Source: Leifsonia sp. 1010 (lineage in GTDB: Bacteria > Actinomycetota > Actinomycetes > Actinomycetales > Microbacteriaceae). Taken from it: a stretch of DNA of 64,000 nt. The notes beneath the pieces are model-generated. The model saw nothing but the letters and a program-made list of their open reading frames with translations. It did no database searches and was not told the origin of the DNA. The stretch covers positions 62,001-126,000 of the forward strand of contig NZ_JAVDSL010000005.1 of assembly GCF_031455295.1 (NCBI RefSeq). The letters run 5' to 3'. Position 1 is the stretch's first letter. Each line of letters begins with the position of its first letter. A program made the translations under genes and the position numbers. Positions 36,972 through 45,279 of this stretch are shown piece by piece.

Positions 36972-38107
36972 CAGCCGACCGCGTTCGCCCACTTGGCGTT
37001 CAGCAGGGTGCCGGCGTCGGTGGCCTGCTTGTCGCTCATGACGGCCACCTCATCCAGCTTGCCCGGGAACTCGTCCTTGTCGAGCGTCCCGGCCTTCTCC
37101 ATCGCGTCGACGCGCGCCGGGTAGGCGCCGCCCTTCAGCCATGCGTTCTGGGCGGCGTCGCTGTAGAGGTACTCCTCCCAGAGGCGCGCGGCCGCGGGGT
37201 GCGGGGCGTCCTTGTTGATGGCCTGGTTGTAGTAGCCGACGTACGCGGTGCCCGGGAGCACGACGTATTTCCAGTTCACGCCGCCGCCCTTGATGGTGTC
37301 GGAGGTGGCGTAGCCCTTCTGGTTGAACGACCAGTCGAGCAGCACCGGGGTCTCACCCGAGGCGATGGTGTTCGGCTTGCCGTCGGCGGCGTTCCAGTTG
37401 CCGGCCTTCTTCAGCTTGGTGAACCAGTCGATGCCGGGAGTCAGGTCGTCGAGCGTCCCGCCGTTCTGCAGGGTGGCGTATGCGACGGCGCCGGCCGCTG
37501 CCGCCGCCTGGGTCGGGTTGCCGTTGAGCGCGACCGCGCCCTTGAACTCCGGCTTCAGGAGGTCGCCGAACGACTTCGGAGCGGTCTTGATCTTGTTGGC
37601 GTCGTAGCCGACCGCCATGACGCCGTAGTAGCCGACCTTCCAGAGGCCGTCCTTCTCCTTCTGGTTGTCGGGGATGTCGTCCCAGCCGGTCGGCTTGTAC
37701 GGCGCGAAGTACTCGGTGTTCGCGAGCGCGACCGAGGAGCCGACGTCGAAGGTGTCCGGGGCGGTGTCCTGGCCCTTGAGCTTCTTGGCGGCGTCGATCT
37801 CCTCCTGGCTGGAGGCGCTGTCCTGGCTCGGGTTGATCGTGATGCCGTACTTCTTGGTGAAGCCGTCGAAGATCTCCTGGTAGTTCGCCCAGTCGCCCGG
37901 CGTCGCGATGATGTTGAGGCTGCCCTCCTTCTTCGCGGCCGCGACCAGCGCGTCCATCCCGCCGGCCGACGCGACGTCGGTGGCGGAGTTGATCTTCGCG
38001 GTGTCTGCGGTGCTGGCGCTCGCGCCACCGGAGCAGGCGGAGAGCGAGAGTGCGACGACGGCGGCCGCGGCGGCGAAGCCGGCGACACGTGCGCGCTTGT
38101 TGATCAC
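36971..38107 (-). CDS. ABC importer substrate-binding lipoprotein
   Basis: 378 residues. Signal peptide with lipobox LSAC (N-terminal region ALSLSACSGG), so it is lipid-anchored outside the membrane. The body is a type II binding protein of the PotD/FbpA/aminoethylphosphonate-like class, with GYYGVMAVGYDANKI and LPGTAYVGYYNQAINKDAP. The ligand (iron, polyamine or phosphonate) cannot be decided. The GTG start has GGAGGAAACCC upstream and heads the four-gene importer operon. Confidence 0.9.
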   Translation of the reverse strand: MINKRARVAGFAAAAAVVALSLSACSGGASASTADTAKINSATDVASAGGMDALVAAAKKEGSLNIIATPGDWANYQEIFDGFTKKYGITINPSQDSASSQEEIDAAKKLKGQDTAPDTFDVGSSVALANTEYFAPYKPTGWDDIPDNQKEKDGLWKVGYYGVMAVGYDANKIKTAPKSFGDLLKPEFKGAVALNGNPTQAAAAAGAVAYATLQNGGTLDDLTPGIDWFTKLKKAGNWNAADGKPNTIASGETPVLLDWSFNQKGYATSDTIKGGGVNWKYVVLPGTAYVGYYNQAINKDAPHPAAARLWEEYLYSDAAQNAWLKGGAYPARVDAMEKAGTLDKDEFPGKLDEVAVMSDKQATDAGTLLNAKWANAVG

Positions 38108-38247
38108 GGGTTTCCTCCAGTGCAAGGTGTCGACCGGGCGGAGCGCCCGGACGTGGTCACGGTAGGAAGGCCAGGCGTCCGGGCGGTCGCGTGCCGGTGA
38201 CGCGGCGGTGAACGTCCGGTGTCCGGGGTTGTCGATAGGGTCGTCGC

Positions 38248-39477
38248 GTGGTCGAACAGGTCTCCCCCGCACTCGCACGTCGCATCGCGCTGGCCGCGCA
38301 GGGCTTCGGCCGGCCGCATCCCGACGCGGTCGGCACCCGGCAGCTCAACGGGCTGATGGACCGCCTGCGGCTGCTGCAGATCGACTCGGTCAACGTCTTC
38401 GAGCGCAGCCACTACCTCCCCGCGTTCGCACGCCTGGGCGCCTACGACCGCGGCCTCCTCGACCGGCTCACCTTCGACGCGCGCGGCCCGTACACCGAGT
38501 ACTGGCCGCACGAGGCCGCCTTCATGCGCACGGAGGACTGGCCGCTGTTCGCCTGGCGCATGCGCGACTACCGCGCCCGGTACGGCGGCCCGGGGAGCTG
38601 GTTCGACGTCAACGAGAGCACGGTCGAGTGGCTGCGCGGCGAGCTCGCCGAGCGCGGCCCGCTGGTCGCCGGCGACATCGAGCACGATGCCAATCACCGC
38701 ACCGGACCGTGGTGGGGCTGGTCGGAGGTCAAGCGCGCACTGGAGCGGATGTTCCTGTTCGGCGAGGTGGCGATCGCCGGGCGCACCCGGTTCCAGCGCC
38801 GCTACGGGCTGGCCGCCGACGTGCTGCCGGCGAGCGTGCTGGAGCAGACCGTGAGCGATGAGGACGCGATCCGGGAGCTCCTGCGCCGGGCCGCCGTCGC
38901 GCACGGCATCGGCACCGCGCGCGACTTCGCCGACTACTACCGCATCAAGGGCCCGCGCGTCGCCGTCGCCCTGCAGGAGCTGGAGGATGCGGGCGAGCTC
39001 GTCCCCGTCCAGGTGCCCGGCTGGGAGAGCGCCGGCCGGCCGCTGCGCGCGTGGATGCACCGCGACGCCCGCAAGCCGCGGCAGATCGAGGCCGCGGCAC
39101 TGCTGTCGCCGTTCGACCCGGTGGTCTGGTACCGCGACCGGGCGCTGCGGATGTTCGGCTTCCACTACCGCATCGAGATCTACACGCCGGCGCCGAAGCG
39201 CGTGTACGGGTACTACTCGCTGCCGATCCTGCTCGACGACGCCCTGGTCGGGCGCATCGACCTGAAGAGCGACCGGCAGGCGGGCGTCCTGCGCGTGCAG
39301 TCGGCGTGGACGGAGCCGGGCGCTCCCCCGGCGACGATCGACCGGCTCCTCCCGCTGCTGGATTCGACGGCCGCGTGGCAGGGACTGGAGCGCGTCGAGG
39401 TGGCCGACGGTGCGCGCGGCGACCTCGCGCCGCTCCTCGCGGGCGCGCTGCGGGCGGGGGTAGGGTTCGGGGCATGA
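38248..39477 (+). CDS. YcaQ/AlkZ-like winged-helix DNA glycosylase
   Basis: 409 residues, HTH_42 family. The catalytic-type motif Q-I-D (residues 44-46, in LLQIDSVNVFERSHY) matches the Q-hydrophobic-D form of YcaQ rather than the Q-x-Q of AlkZ antibiotic-resistance enzymes. Further family blocks are EYWPHEAAFM, LLSPFDPVVWYRDR and YGYYSLPILLDDALVGRIDLK. Relatives unhook DNA interstrand crosslinks or remove bulky alkylated bases. The GTG follows TAGGGT (38236-38241) by 6 nt. Confidence 0.87.
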   Translation: MVEQVSPALARRIALAAQGFGRPHPDAVGTRQLNGLMDRLRLLQIDSVNVFERSHYLPAFARLGAYDRGLLDRLTFDARGPYTEYWPHEAAFMRTEDWPLFAWRMRDYRARYGGPGSWFDVNESTVEWLRGELAERGPLVAGDIEHDANHRTGPWWGWSEVKRALERMFLFGEVAIAGRTRFQRRYGLAADVLPASVLEQTVSDEDAIRELLRRAAVAHGIGTARDFADYYRIKGPRVAVALQELEDAGELVPVQVPGWESAGRPLRAWMHRDARKPRQIEAAALLSPFDPVVWYRDRALRMFGFHYRIEIYTPAPKRVYGYYSLPILLDDALVGRIDLKSDRQAGVLRVQSAWTEPGAPPATIDRLLPLLDSTAAWQGLERVEVADGARGDLAPLLAGALRAGVGFGA

Positions 39478-39920
39478 CGACGTCACCACTGGACTATCTG
39501 GATCAGGACGGGGCCGACGAGGCCGACTACGAGACGCCGATGCGCGAGCTGTACGCGTACCACGACGGCGACACCTGGCTCGACGGGATCGTCACCGGGG
39601 TCAGGCCGCACGCGGCCGCCGACGGCGGTGCGCTGGTGCAGTTCGACGAGCGGCTGTGGGTTCCGGCCCGCGAGGTGCGGCAGTCGGATCACTACGTCGC
39701 CGTGCTGCTCAATCCGGACTCCGAGGTCTACGCCGAGGTCATCCAGTCGCTGGTCGACGGGCAGCCGAAGGACGTCATCCGCGACGTCTCGATCGTGGGC
39801 GACGACAATGTGGGCACCGAGTGGCGGCCGATCGACGAACCGCGCACGGGCTCGCGCGTCCGCTACCGCTACACGGGCACCGCCGAGCTGCCGGTCTCCG
39901 ACGAAGAGGCGAGCGCGTAG
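39474..39920 (+). CDS. Hypothetical protein coupled to YcaQ-like gene
   Basis: 148 residues, very acidic and cytosolic, with an N-terminal extension of about 20 residues then a beta-rich region (GDTWLDGIVTGVRPHAA, QFDERLWVPAREVR). No family recognised. The ATG overlaps the YcaQ-like stop (ATGA). TAGGGT also lies 7 nt upstream, so it may be made both by coupling and from its own start. Confidence 0.65.
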   Translation: MTTSPLDYLDQDGADEADYETPMRELYAYHDGDTWLDGIVTGVRPHAAADGGALVQFDERLWVPAREVRQSDHYVAVLLNPDSEVYAEVIQSLVDGQPKDVIRDVSIVGDDNVGTEWRPIDEPRTGSRVRYRYTGTAELPVSDEEASA

Positions 39921-39961
39921 CGGTCTCGCCGGGCCGCCTGCGTCGGAGCTCCGCCACCTCC

Positions 39962-40046
39962 CGTCGGAGATCCCGCCGCATCCGCCCCGGATCTCCATCC
40001 GCACCGCGGTGCGTCGGAGATCTGCGGCGGTTTCACCTACGGAAGC
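39962..40046 (-). repeat. 85-bp dispersed repeat, copy C1
   Basis: Read on the minus strand it aligns without gaps to 51846-51930, about 65 of 85 positions by hand. The shared core is ATCTCCGACG then ACCGCGGTGCGGATGGAG, which contains the palindrome CACCGCGGTG and folds into a hairpin. It lies between convergent genes. Confidence 0.8.
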
Positions 40047-40064
40047 GGAACGGGCCGCCAGCCG

Positions 40065-40799
40065 TCACGCGGTCCGGCGCTGCAGGGTCAGCGCCCCGAA
40101 GACGACAGCGGCGACCGCGAACGCTCCGATGATGAGGAGCTGACCGCCCACGTAGGCGGCGTCGTGCGAGTTCGTCGCGACGGCGTTCAGCGCATCCACC
40201 GCGTGCGACAGCGGCAGCCAGTCGCTGATCTCCTTCAGGCCGGCGGGGAGTTGGTCGCGCGGGAGGAAGATCCCGCCGAGCAGGATCTGCGGGAACACCA
40301 GCAGCGGCATGAACTGCACGACCTGGAACTCGGTGCGGGCGAACGCGCTCGCGAACAGTCCGAGGGTGCTGCCGAGCACGGCATCCGTCACCGCGACGGC
40401 CACCAGCAACCAGGGGTCGCCCTTCACGTCGAGCCCGCACACCCACAGCGCGTACGCCGACGCGATGAGCGCCTGCACCACCGCGAGCAGCCCGAACGCG
40501 AGCGTGTAGCCGAGGATGAAGTCGCTGCGGCCGAGAGGCATCGACAGCAGGCGCTCCAGGGTGCCGGTCCTCCGCTCCCGCAGAGTGGTGATCGACGTCA
40601 CCAGGAACATCACGATGAAGGGGAACAGGGCGAGGATGGCCGGGCCGATGGTCTGGAACACCGGGGTGTCGGTGAAGATCCAGGCGACGAGCCCCACGAG
40701 GAGCGCGGGCACCACCAGCAGGAGCACGACGGTGCGCGGGTCATGACGGATCTGGGTGAGCACGCGGCCGGTGGTCGCGAGCGTGCGGGTCGGGTTCAT
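40065..40799 (-). CDS. ABC-2 type exporter permease
   Basis: 244 residues with six transmembrane helices in the ABC-2 (DrrB-like) layout. A conserved loop RERRTGTLERLLSMPLGRSD follows helix 2, and FPQILLGGIFLPRDQLP precedes helix 6. It exports an unknown substrate with the ATPase encoded upstream. Its ATG overlaps the ATPase stop by four bases. Confidence 0.9.
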   Translation of the reverse strand: MNPTRTLATTGRVLTQIRHDPRTVVLLLVVPALLVGLVAWIFTDTPVFQTIGPAILALFPFIVMFLVTSITTLRERRTGTLERLLSMPLGRSDFILGYTLAFGLLAVVQALIASAYALWVCGLDVKGDPWLLVAVAVTDAVLGSTLGLFASAFARTEFQVVQFMPLLVFPQILLGGIFLPRDQLPAGLKEISDWLPLSHAVDALNAVATNSHDAAYVGGQLLIIGAFAVAAVVFGALTLQRRTA

Positions 40800-41620
40800 G
40801 GCGTTCCCACCTCCGTTCCGCTCTCCGGTTCGGCATCCGGCTCGGCGTCCGGCAGGGCGTGCCGGGCGTGGTGGCGGCGCAGCAGCGCGAGGAAGGCGCC
40901 TTCGGCGTCGTCGGCTCCGGTCTCGGCGAGTAGCTCCGCGGGGGTCGCATCGGCGAGCACGGCGCCCTCGCGCATCAGGATGAGGCGGTCGCAGCGGCTG
41001 GCCTCATCCATGACATGGCTCGACACCAGGAGGCTGGTGCCGGCCTCGGCGAGACGGTAGAACAGCCCCCACAGCTCGACGCGGAGCAGCGGGTCGAGCC
41101 CGACCGTCGGCTCGTCGAGCACGAGGAGGTCGGGCGAGCCTAGCAGGGCCGCGGCGAGGGAGACCCGGCTGCGCTGACCTCCCGACAGGGTCGAGACCAG
41201 GCGACCGGAGTGCTCGTCGAGATCGGTCGCGGTGATCGCGCGGTCGACGTCGGCGCGCCCGGCTCCCAGCACCCGGCGGAAGTACTCGAGGTTCTGGCGG
41301 ATGGTGAGGTCGTCGTAGACGCTGGCCGCCTGGGTGACGTACCCGACCCGGTGGCGGAGGGCCGCTGTTCCGGCGGGCTGGCCGAGCACCGTCACGGTGC
41401 CCGACTTCACCCGCTGCACGCCGACGACCGCGCGCATCAGCGTCGTCTTGCCGCAGCCGCTCGGCCCCAGCAGGCCGACGACCTGGCCGCGCGGGATGCG
41501 GAGGTCGAGCCCGTGGAGGACGTCGGTGCGGCCGCGCCGCACCCGGAGCCCCTCGATGGCGATCGCATCGGCGAGGGCGTCGTCGCCCGCTTCCGCGGAC
41601 GTCCTCCGCGAATTCATCAT
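40796..41620 (-). CDS. ABC exporter ATPase (DrrA/CcmA-like)
   Basis: 274 residues. Walker A (LLGPSGCGKTTLMRAVVG), signature (TLSGGQRSRVSLAAALL), Walker B (LLVLDEPTVGLDP) and H-loop (LLVSSHVMDEASRC) are present. The start ATG (41618-41620) lies inside a perfect 20-bp palindrome shared with the stop of the upstream TetR gene. That suggests direct repression. An alternative ATG one codon later is also in the palindrome. Confidence 0.92.
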   Translation of the reverse strand: MMNSRRTSAEAGDDALADAIAIEGLRVRRGRTDVLHGLDLRIPRGQVVGLLGPSGCGKTTLMRAVVGVQRVKSGTVTVLGQPAGTAALRHRVGYVTQAASVYDDLTIRQNLEYFRRVLGAGRADVDRAITATDLDEHSGRLVSTLSGGQRSRVSLAAALLGSPDLLVLDEPTVGLDPLLRVELWGLFYRLAEAGTSLLVSSHVMDEASRCDRLILMREGAVLADATPAELLAETGADDAEGAFLALLRRHHARHALPDAEPDAEPESGTEVGTP

Positions 41621-41630
41621 GTGATGAATT
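41611..41630. promoter_or_regulatory. Perfect 20-bp palindrome, likely TetR operator
   Basis: AATTCATCATGTGATGAATT is fully self-complementary apart from the central dinucleotide step and is AT-rich against a GC-rich background. It covers the start codon of the ABC ATPase and part of the TetR stop codon. The position suits binding by the adjacent TetR protein. Confidence 0.6.
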
Positions 41631-42276
41631 ATTCGCCTGCGGGAGGCTCCGCGTCAAGAGGCGCGCCCGGCGCTTCGAACAGGTGCCACTGCACGACGGC
41701 GCCGACACGACGCGCGAGTTCCTCCCGGGGCGTGCCGGCGATGGGCTCGACCCGGAGGGCGTACCGCGTCATGATCAGGCCGACCAGCTGGCTGGCGGCG
41801 AGTTCGGCGCGCAGTTCCGCATCCTCTCCCCCGACCAGCCCCGCGAGTTTGGAGAGGACCTCCCGTAGCAGGAACTCGCGCACCATGCGCGTGCCCGGGC
41901 CGGAGCTGAGCGCGGTGCGCAGGATGACGACCATGCGGCGGCCGGACTTCTCGTCATCCAGGCGCTCCAGCAGGTAGGCGACCAGTCGCTCGCCGATGTC
42001 GTGCTGCGTGCCGGCGAGGATCAGATCCACCGCGCGGTCCGGCCGGAGCGGCGCCTCGAGCGTGGCGGTGAACAGGTCGGCCTTGTCGTCGAAGTAGTGG
42101 TGGACGAGCGCCGGGTCGACGCCCGCACGCCGGGCGACCGCCCGCAGCGACGCCGCCTCGTACCCGCGCTCGGCGAACTCCTCGGCCGCCGCACGCATGA
42201 TCGACGCCCGCGCGGACCCGGCCCCGCGTTCCTTCCGCGGCCGTCCGGGACGTCGCCGCGCGACTGCTTCGCTCAC
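41629..42276 (-). CDS. TetR family regulator of the ABC exporter
   Basis: 215 residues. The N-terminal helix-turn-helix (IMRAAAEEFAERGYEAASLR then AVARRAGVDPALVHHYFDDK) is typical TetR, with an Arg/Pro-rich leader (RRRPGRPRKER). The ligand domain is divergent. It heads the exporter operon with the ATPase and permease genes. The GTG start follows CAGAAT by 6 nt; the longer frame to 42426 is unlikely. Confidence 0.9.
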   Translation of the reverse strand: MSEAVARRRPGRPRKERGAGSARASIMRAAAEEFAERGYEAASLRAVARRAGVDPALVHHYFDDKADLFTATLEAPLRPDRAVDLILAGTQHDIGERLVAYLLERLDDEKSGRRMVVILRTALSSGPGTRMVREFLLREVLSKLAGLVGGEDAELRAELAASQLVGLIMTRYALRVEPIAGTPREELARRVGAVVQWHLFEAPGAPLDAEPPAGE

Positions 42277-42440
42277 GGCCCCATTCTGCACGCCGCGGCG
42301 CAGATCGAGGGTGCTGTCCACAGCCGATGCGCTTGCTTCGAGTGTGATGAGAACGCGGTGAGAGCCGGCTCCGCCGAAGCTAGGATGAGGTCTGCGCATC
42401 TGCTCGACCCGGCGCCTGGCACACAAGGAGTTCTGCGAAC

Positions 42441-43007
42441 ATGGAATGGCTCATTCCGGTCATCATCGTCGTCGTGATCGTCGCGATCATCGGGATCTAC
42501 CTGTGGGCCACCTACAACTCGCTGGTCACCCTCAAGGTCCGGGTGGACGAGGCGTGGAGCGACATCACGGTCCAGCTGAAGCGCCGTGCCGACCTCATCC
42601 CGAACCTCATCGAGACGGTCAAGGGATACGCCGCGCACGAGCGAGGCGTGTTCGAATCGGTGACGCAGGCGCGCGCCGAGACGCTGTCCGCGCAGACGCC
42701 GGGTGAGGCGTCCGTCGCCGAGAACCACATGCAGACCGCGCTGAAGAGCATCTTCGCCGTGGCTGAGGCCTACCCGCAGCTGCAGGCGAGCCAGAACTTC
42801 CTGCGCCTGCAGGCCGACCTGGTCGACACCGAGGACAAGATCCAGGCGTCGCGCCGGTTCTACAACGGCGGGGTGCGCGAGTTCAACACCAAGATCAAGG
42901 TGTTCCCCAACAACCTGTTCGCCCGACGCCTGGGCTTCACCGAGCGCGAGTTCTTCGAGGTCGACAACCTCGCCGCGATCGCCGAGCCCCCGCGCGTCCA
43001 GTTCTAG
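42441..43007 (+). CDS. lemA: LemA family protein
   Basis: 188 residues. One N-terminal transmembrane helix with a very short outside segment (MEWLIPVIIVVVIVAIIGIY), then the LemA helical domain: YNSLVTLKVRVDEAWSDI, QLKRRADLIPNLIETVKGYA and FPNNLFARRLGF. It is paired with the HtpX-type protease gene 7 bp downstream, a common partnership in membrane quality control. An AAGGAG ribosome site precedes the ATG. Confidence 0.93.
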   Translation: MEWLIPVIIVVVIVAIIGIYLWATYNSLVTLKVRVDEAWSDITVQLKRRADLIPNLIETVKGYAAHERGVFESVTQARAETLSAQTPGEASVAENHMQTALKSIFAVAEAYPQLQASQNFLRLQADLVDTEDKIQASRRFYNGGVREFNTKIKVFPNNLFARRLGFTEREFFEVDNLAAIAEPPRVQF

Positions 43008-43014
43008 GGCGTAG

Positions 43015-43899
43015 ATGTACAGGGCGATCGCCAGGAACAAGCGCAACACCGTCTTCATCATCCTGCTGTTCCTGGTACTCATCGGTGCGCTCGGATGGCT
43101 GGCGGCGTACATCTACCAGAGCTACACGATCCTCGTCGTAGTGCTCGTCGGAGCGGTGCTCTACGCGCTCTTCCAGTACTACCTGGCCAGCAGTCAGGCG
43201 CTGAGCATGTCGGGCGCAATCCCGATCCAGAAGGCGGACAACCCACGACTGTGGAACGTCGTCGAGAACCTGTCCATCGCGACGGGCACGCCGATGCCGG
43301 CCGTCTACATCGTCAACGATCCGGCGCCCAACGCGTTCGCGACCGGCCGCGACCCGGAGCACGCCTCCGTCGCCGCGACGACCGGGCTGCTCGACATCAT
43401 GACCGACGCCGAGCTCGAGGGCGTCATGGCGCATGAGCTCGGGCATGTGCGCAACTACGACATCCGGCTCGGGATGATCGTCTTCGGCCTGACCGTGGCC
43501 ATCGGCTTCATCGCCGACATCTTCCTCCGCATGGCGTTCTTCGGCGGCAACCGCAACAACAACAACGGGGGCGGAAACCCGGTCGTGCTGGTGTTCGGGC
43601 TGATCGCCGCGATCGTCGCTCCCCTGGTGGCGACCCTCGTGCAGCTGGCCGTGTCGCGGCAGCGCGAATACCTCGCCGACGCCACCGGCGCGATGACGAC
43701 CCGCCACCCGGACGCCCTGGCCAGCGCGCTGCTGAAGCTGGAGGCCTACGGCCGTCCCATGCAGAAGCAGAACTCGTCCATGGCCCACCTGTGGATCAAC
43801 GACCCGCTGAAGCCGGGCCTCATGGCGCGTCTGTTCTCCACCCACCCCCCGATCCCCCAGCGCGTAGAGCGCCTCGAGCAAATGGGCGGCAGCTTCTAG
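43015..43899 (+). CDS. htpX: M48 family zinc metalloprotease HtpX
   Basis: 294 residues. Two N-terminal helices, the HELGH motif (His140, Glu141, His144) and the downstream Glu ligand in QREYLADATGA, plus further helices at about 155-175 and 195-215. It is a membrane-bound protease for misfolded membrane proteins. It follows lemA. The stop codon abuts a palindromic repeat. Confidence 0.94.
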   Translation: MYRAIARNKRNTVFIILLFLVLIGALGWLAAYIYQSYTILVVVLVGAVLYALFQYYLASSQALSMSGAIPIQKADNPRLWNVVENLSIATGTPMPAVYIVNDPAPNAFATGRDPEHASVAATTGLLDIMTDAELEGVMAHELGHVRNYDIRLGMIVFGLTVAIGFIADIFLRMAFFGGNRNNNNGGGNPVVLVFGLIAAIVAPLVATLVQLAVSRQREYLADATGAMTTRHPDALASALLKLEAYGRPMQKQNSSMAHLWINDPLKPGLMARLFSTHPPIPQRVERLEQMGGSF

Positions 43900-43965
43900 C
43901 CGCCGAAGTGCACCTTGTGGCTGCTATTCCGGCGGTTTAACGACCACGACGTGCACCTCGGCGGG
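43899..43965. repeat. Intergenic palindrome, diverged GAGGTGCAC family (copy B2)
   Basis: GCCGCCGAAGTGCAC (43899-43913) pairs imperfectly with GTGCACCTCGGCGGGC (43951-43966 region). The ACACGCCG core is absent. It fills the whole space between the convergent htpX and lactone-oxidase stop codons and is a likely bidirectional terminator. Confidence 0.75.
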
Positions 43966-45279
43966 CTACGGACCGAGGACGCGGCGGAGGTAGGCGTTCT
44001 CGAAGCGGCGCTCGGGGTCGAGGCGGTCGCGGACGGCCAGGAAGTCGTCGAAGCGCGGGTACGTGGCGTGCAGCGCGTCCGCATCCCGGCTGTGCAGCTT
44101 GCCCCAGTGCGGGCGCCCGTCGTGGGTAACCATGATCTCTTCGACCGCGGCGAAGTACTCGCGCTGGTCCTCCCGGTAGTACCGGTGCACGGCGATGTAG
44201 CCCGTCTCGCGCCCGTACGCCGTCGAGAGCCAGTTGTCGTCGGCCGCGGCGCTCCGCACCTCGATCGGGAACGAGATCCGCCATCCCTTCCGCTCGATGA
44301 GCGCCTTCACCTCGGCGAGCGCCTCGGGCACGGCCTCCCGCGGCAGGGCGTACTCCATCTCCCGGAACCGCACCGTGCGGTTGGTGACGTACACCCGCGG
44401 CGCGTGGTCGGTGAAGTCGCGGTTTCCCGTGAGGCGCTGCGCGAGCCGGCTGAACGGCGGGATGACGGCGGGCGCCGCCGTGCCGAGCGCGCACACTCCC
44501 CGATAGAGGCCGTTGGCGAGCAGTTCGTCGTCCACCCACCGGCCGACCCGCGGGAGCGGTTTCCGTTCGGCCGTCAGAGGCAGGCGCGTGTTGGTCTTGG
44601 TGAGGGCCGTCTCGGTGTGCGGGAACCAGTAGAACTCGAAGTGGTCCTCCCCCGCCGACCGCTCCAGGTACGACTCCATGGTCGCCTGCAGCGGTTCGGG
44701 TCGCTCGACCGCCTGCAGCAGGTACGCGGGAACGCACTGCAGGGTGATGTCGACGATGACGCCGAGCGCCCCGAGCCCGAGGCGCGCGGCGGGAAGCAGG
44801 TCGGCGTTCTCCGTCTCGTCGATGTGCAGCAGCTCTCCTGTGCCGGTGACCAGGGTGAGCCCGACGATCTGCGTCGCCAGCCCGCCGAACGATCCGCCCG
44901 TGCCGTGCGTGCCGGTGGAGGTCGCCCCGGCGATGGTCTGCCGGTCGATATCCCCCATGTTCTCGAGCCCGAGCCCGTGCGGCCGCAGCAGCCGCGGCAG
45001 CTGGTGGAGGTGTGTGCCGGCCGCCAGCGTCACACGCCCGCGTTCGAGGTCGACGTCGCGGATGCCGTTCAGGTCTTCGAGGTCGAGCTGCACGCCCGGT
45101 GCCACCGCGATGCCCGTGAAGCTGTGCCCGGCGCCGACCGCTTTGACGCGCATCCCAGTCCGGTTCGCCGCCTGCACCGCGCGCTGCACGGCCTCGGCCG
45201 TGGCCGGGCGCTCCACGCGCTGCGGGCGCACCGCCTCGGTCCGGCCCCAGTTGCGCCACAGGCCGCCGACCGCCGTCAC
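43966..45279 (-). CDS. D-arabinono-1,4-lactone oxidase-like FAD enzyme
   Basis: 437 residues. The N-terminal FAD_binding_4 domain (VKAVGAGHSFTGIAVAPG, then STGTHGTGGSFGGLATQI) is followed by an ALO-type substrate domain ending with the HWGK motif near the C terminus and RRFENAYLRRVLGP. Relatives oxidise sugar-acid lactones or alditols using oxygen. GTG at 45279 overlaps the upstream stop (GTGA). It is the last gene of a four-gene operon. Confidence 0.88.
   Translation of the reverse strand: MTAVGGLWRNWGRTEAVRPQRVERPATAEAVQRAVQAANRTGMRVKAVGAGHSFTGIAVAPGVQLDLEDLNGIRDVDLERGRVTLAAGTHLHQLPRLLRPHGLGLENMGDIDRQTIAGATSTGTHGTGGSFGGLATQIVGLTLVTGTGELLHIDETENADLLPAARLGLGALGVIVDITLQCVPAYLLQAVERPEPLQATMESYLERSAGEDHFEFYWFPHTETALTKTNTRLPLTAERKPLPRVGRWVDDELLANGLYRGVCALGTAAPAVIPPFSRLAQRLTGNRDFTDHAPRVYVTNRTVRFREMEYALPREAVPEALAEVKALIERKGWRISFPIEVRSAAADDNWLSTAYGRETGYIAVHRYYREDQREYFAAVEEIMVTHDGRPHWGKLHSRDADALHATYPRFDDFLAVRDRLDPERRFENAYLRRVLGP

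Noticed and set aside
33950-38107. Assigning the ABC importer to 2-aminoethylphosphonate or iron
   Set aside because: The binding protein belongs to a class shared by several ligands, and no phosphonate or iron metabolism genes or iron box accompany it.
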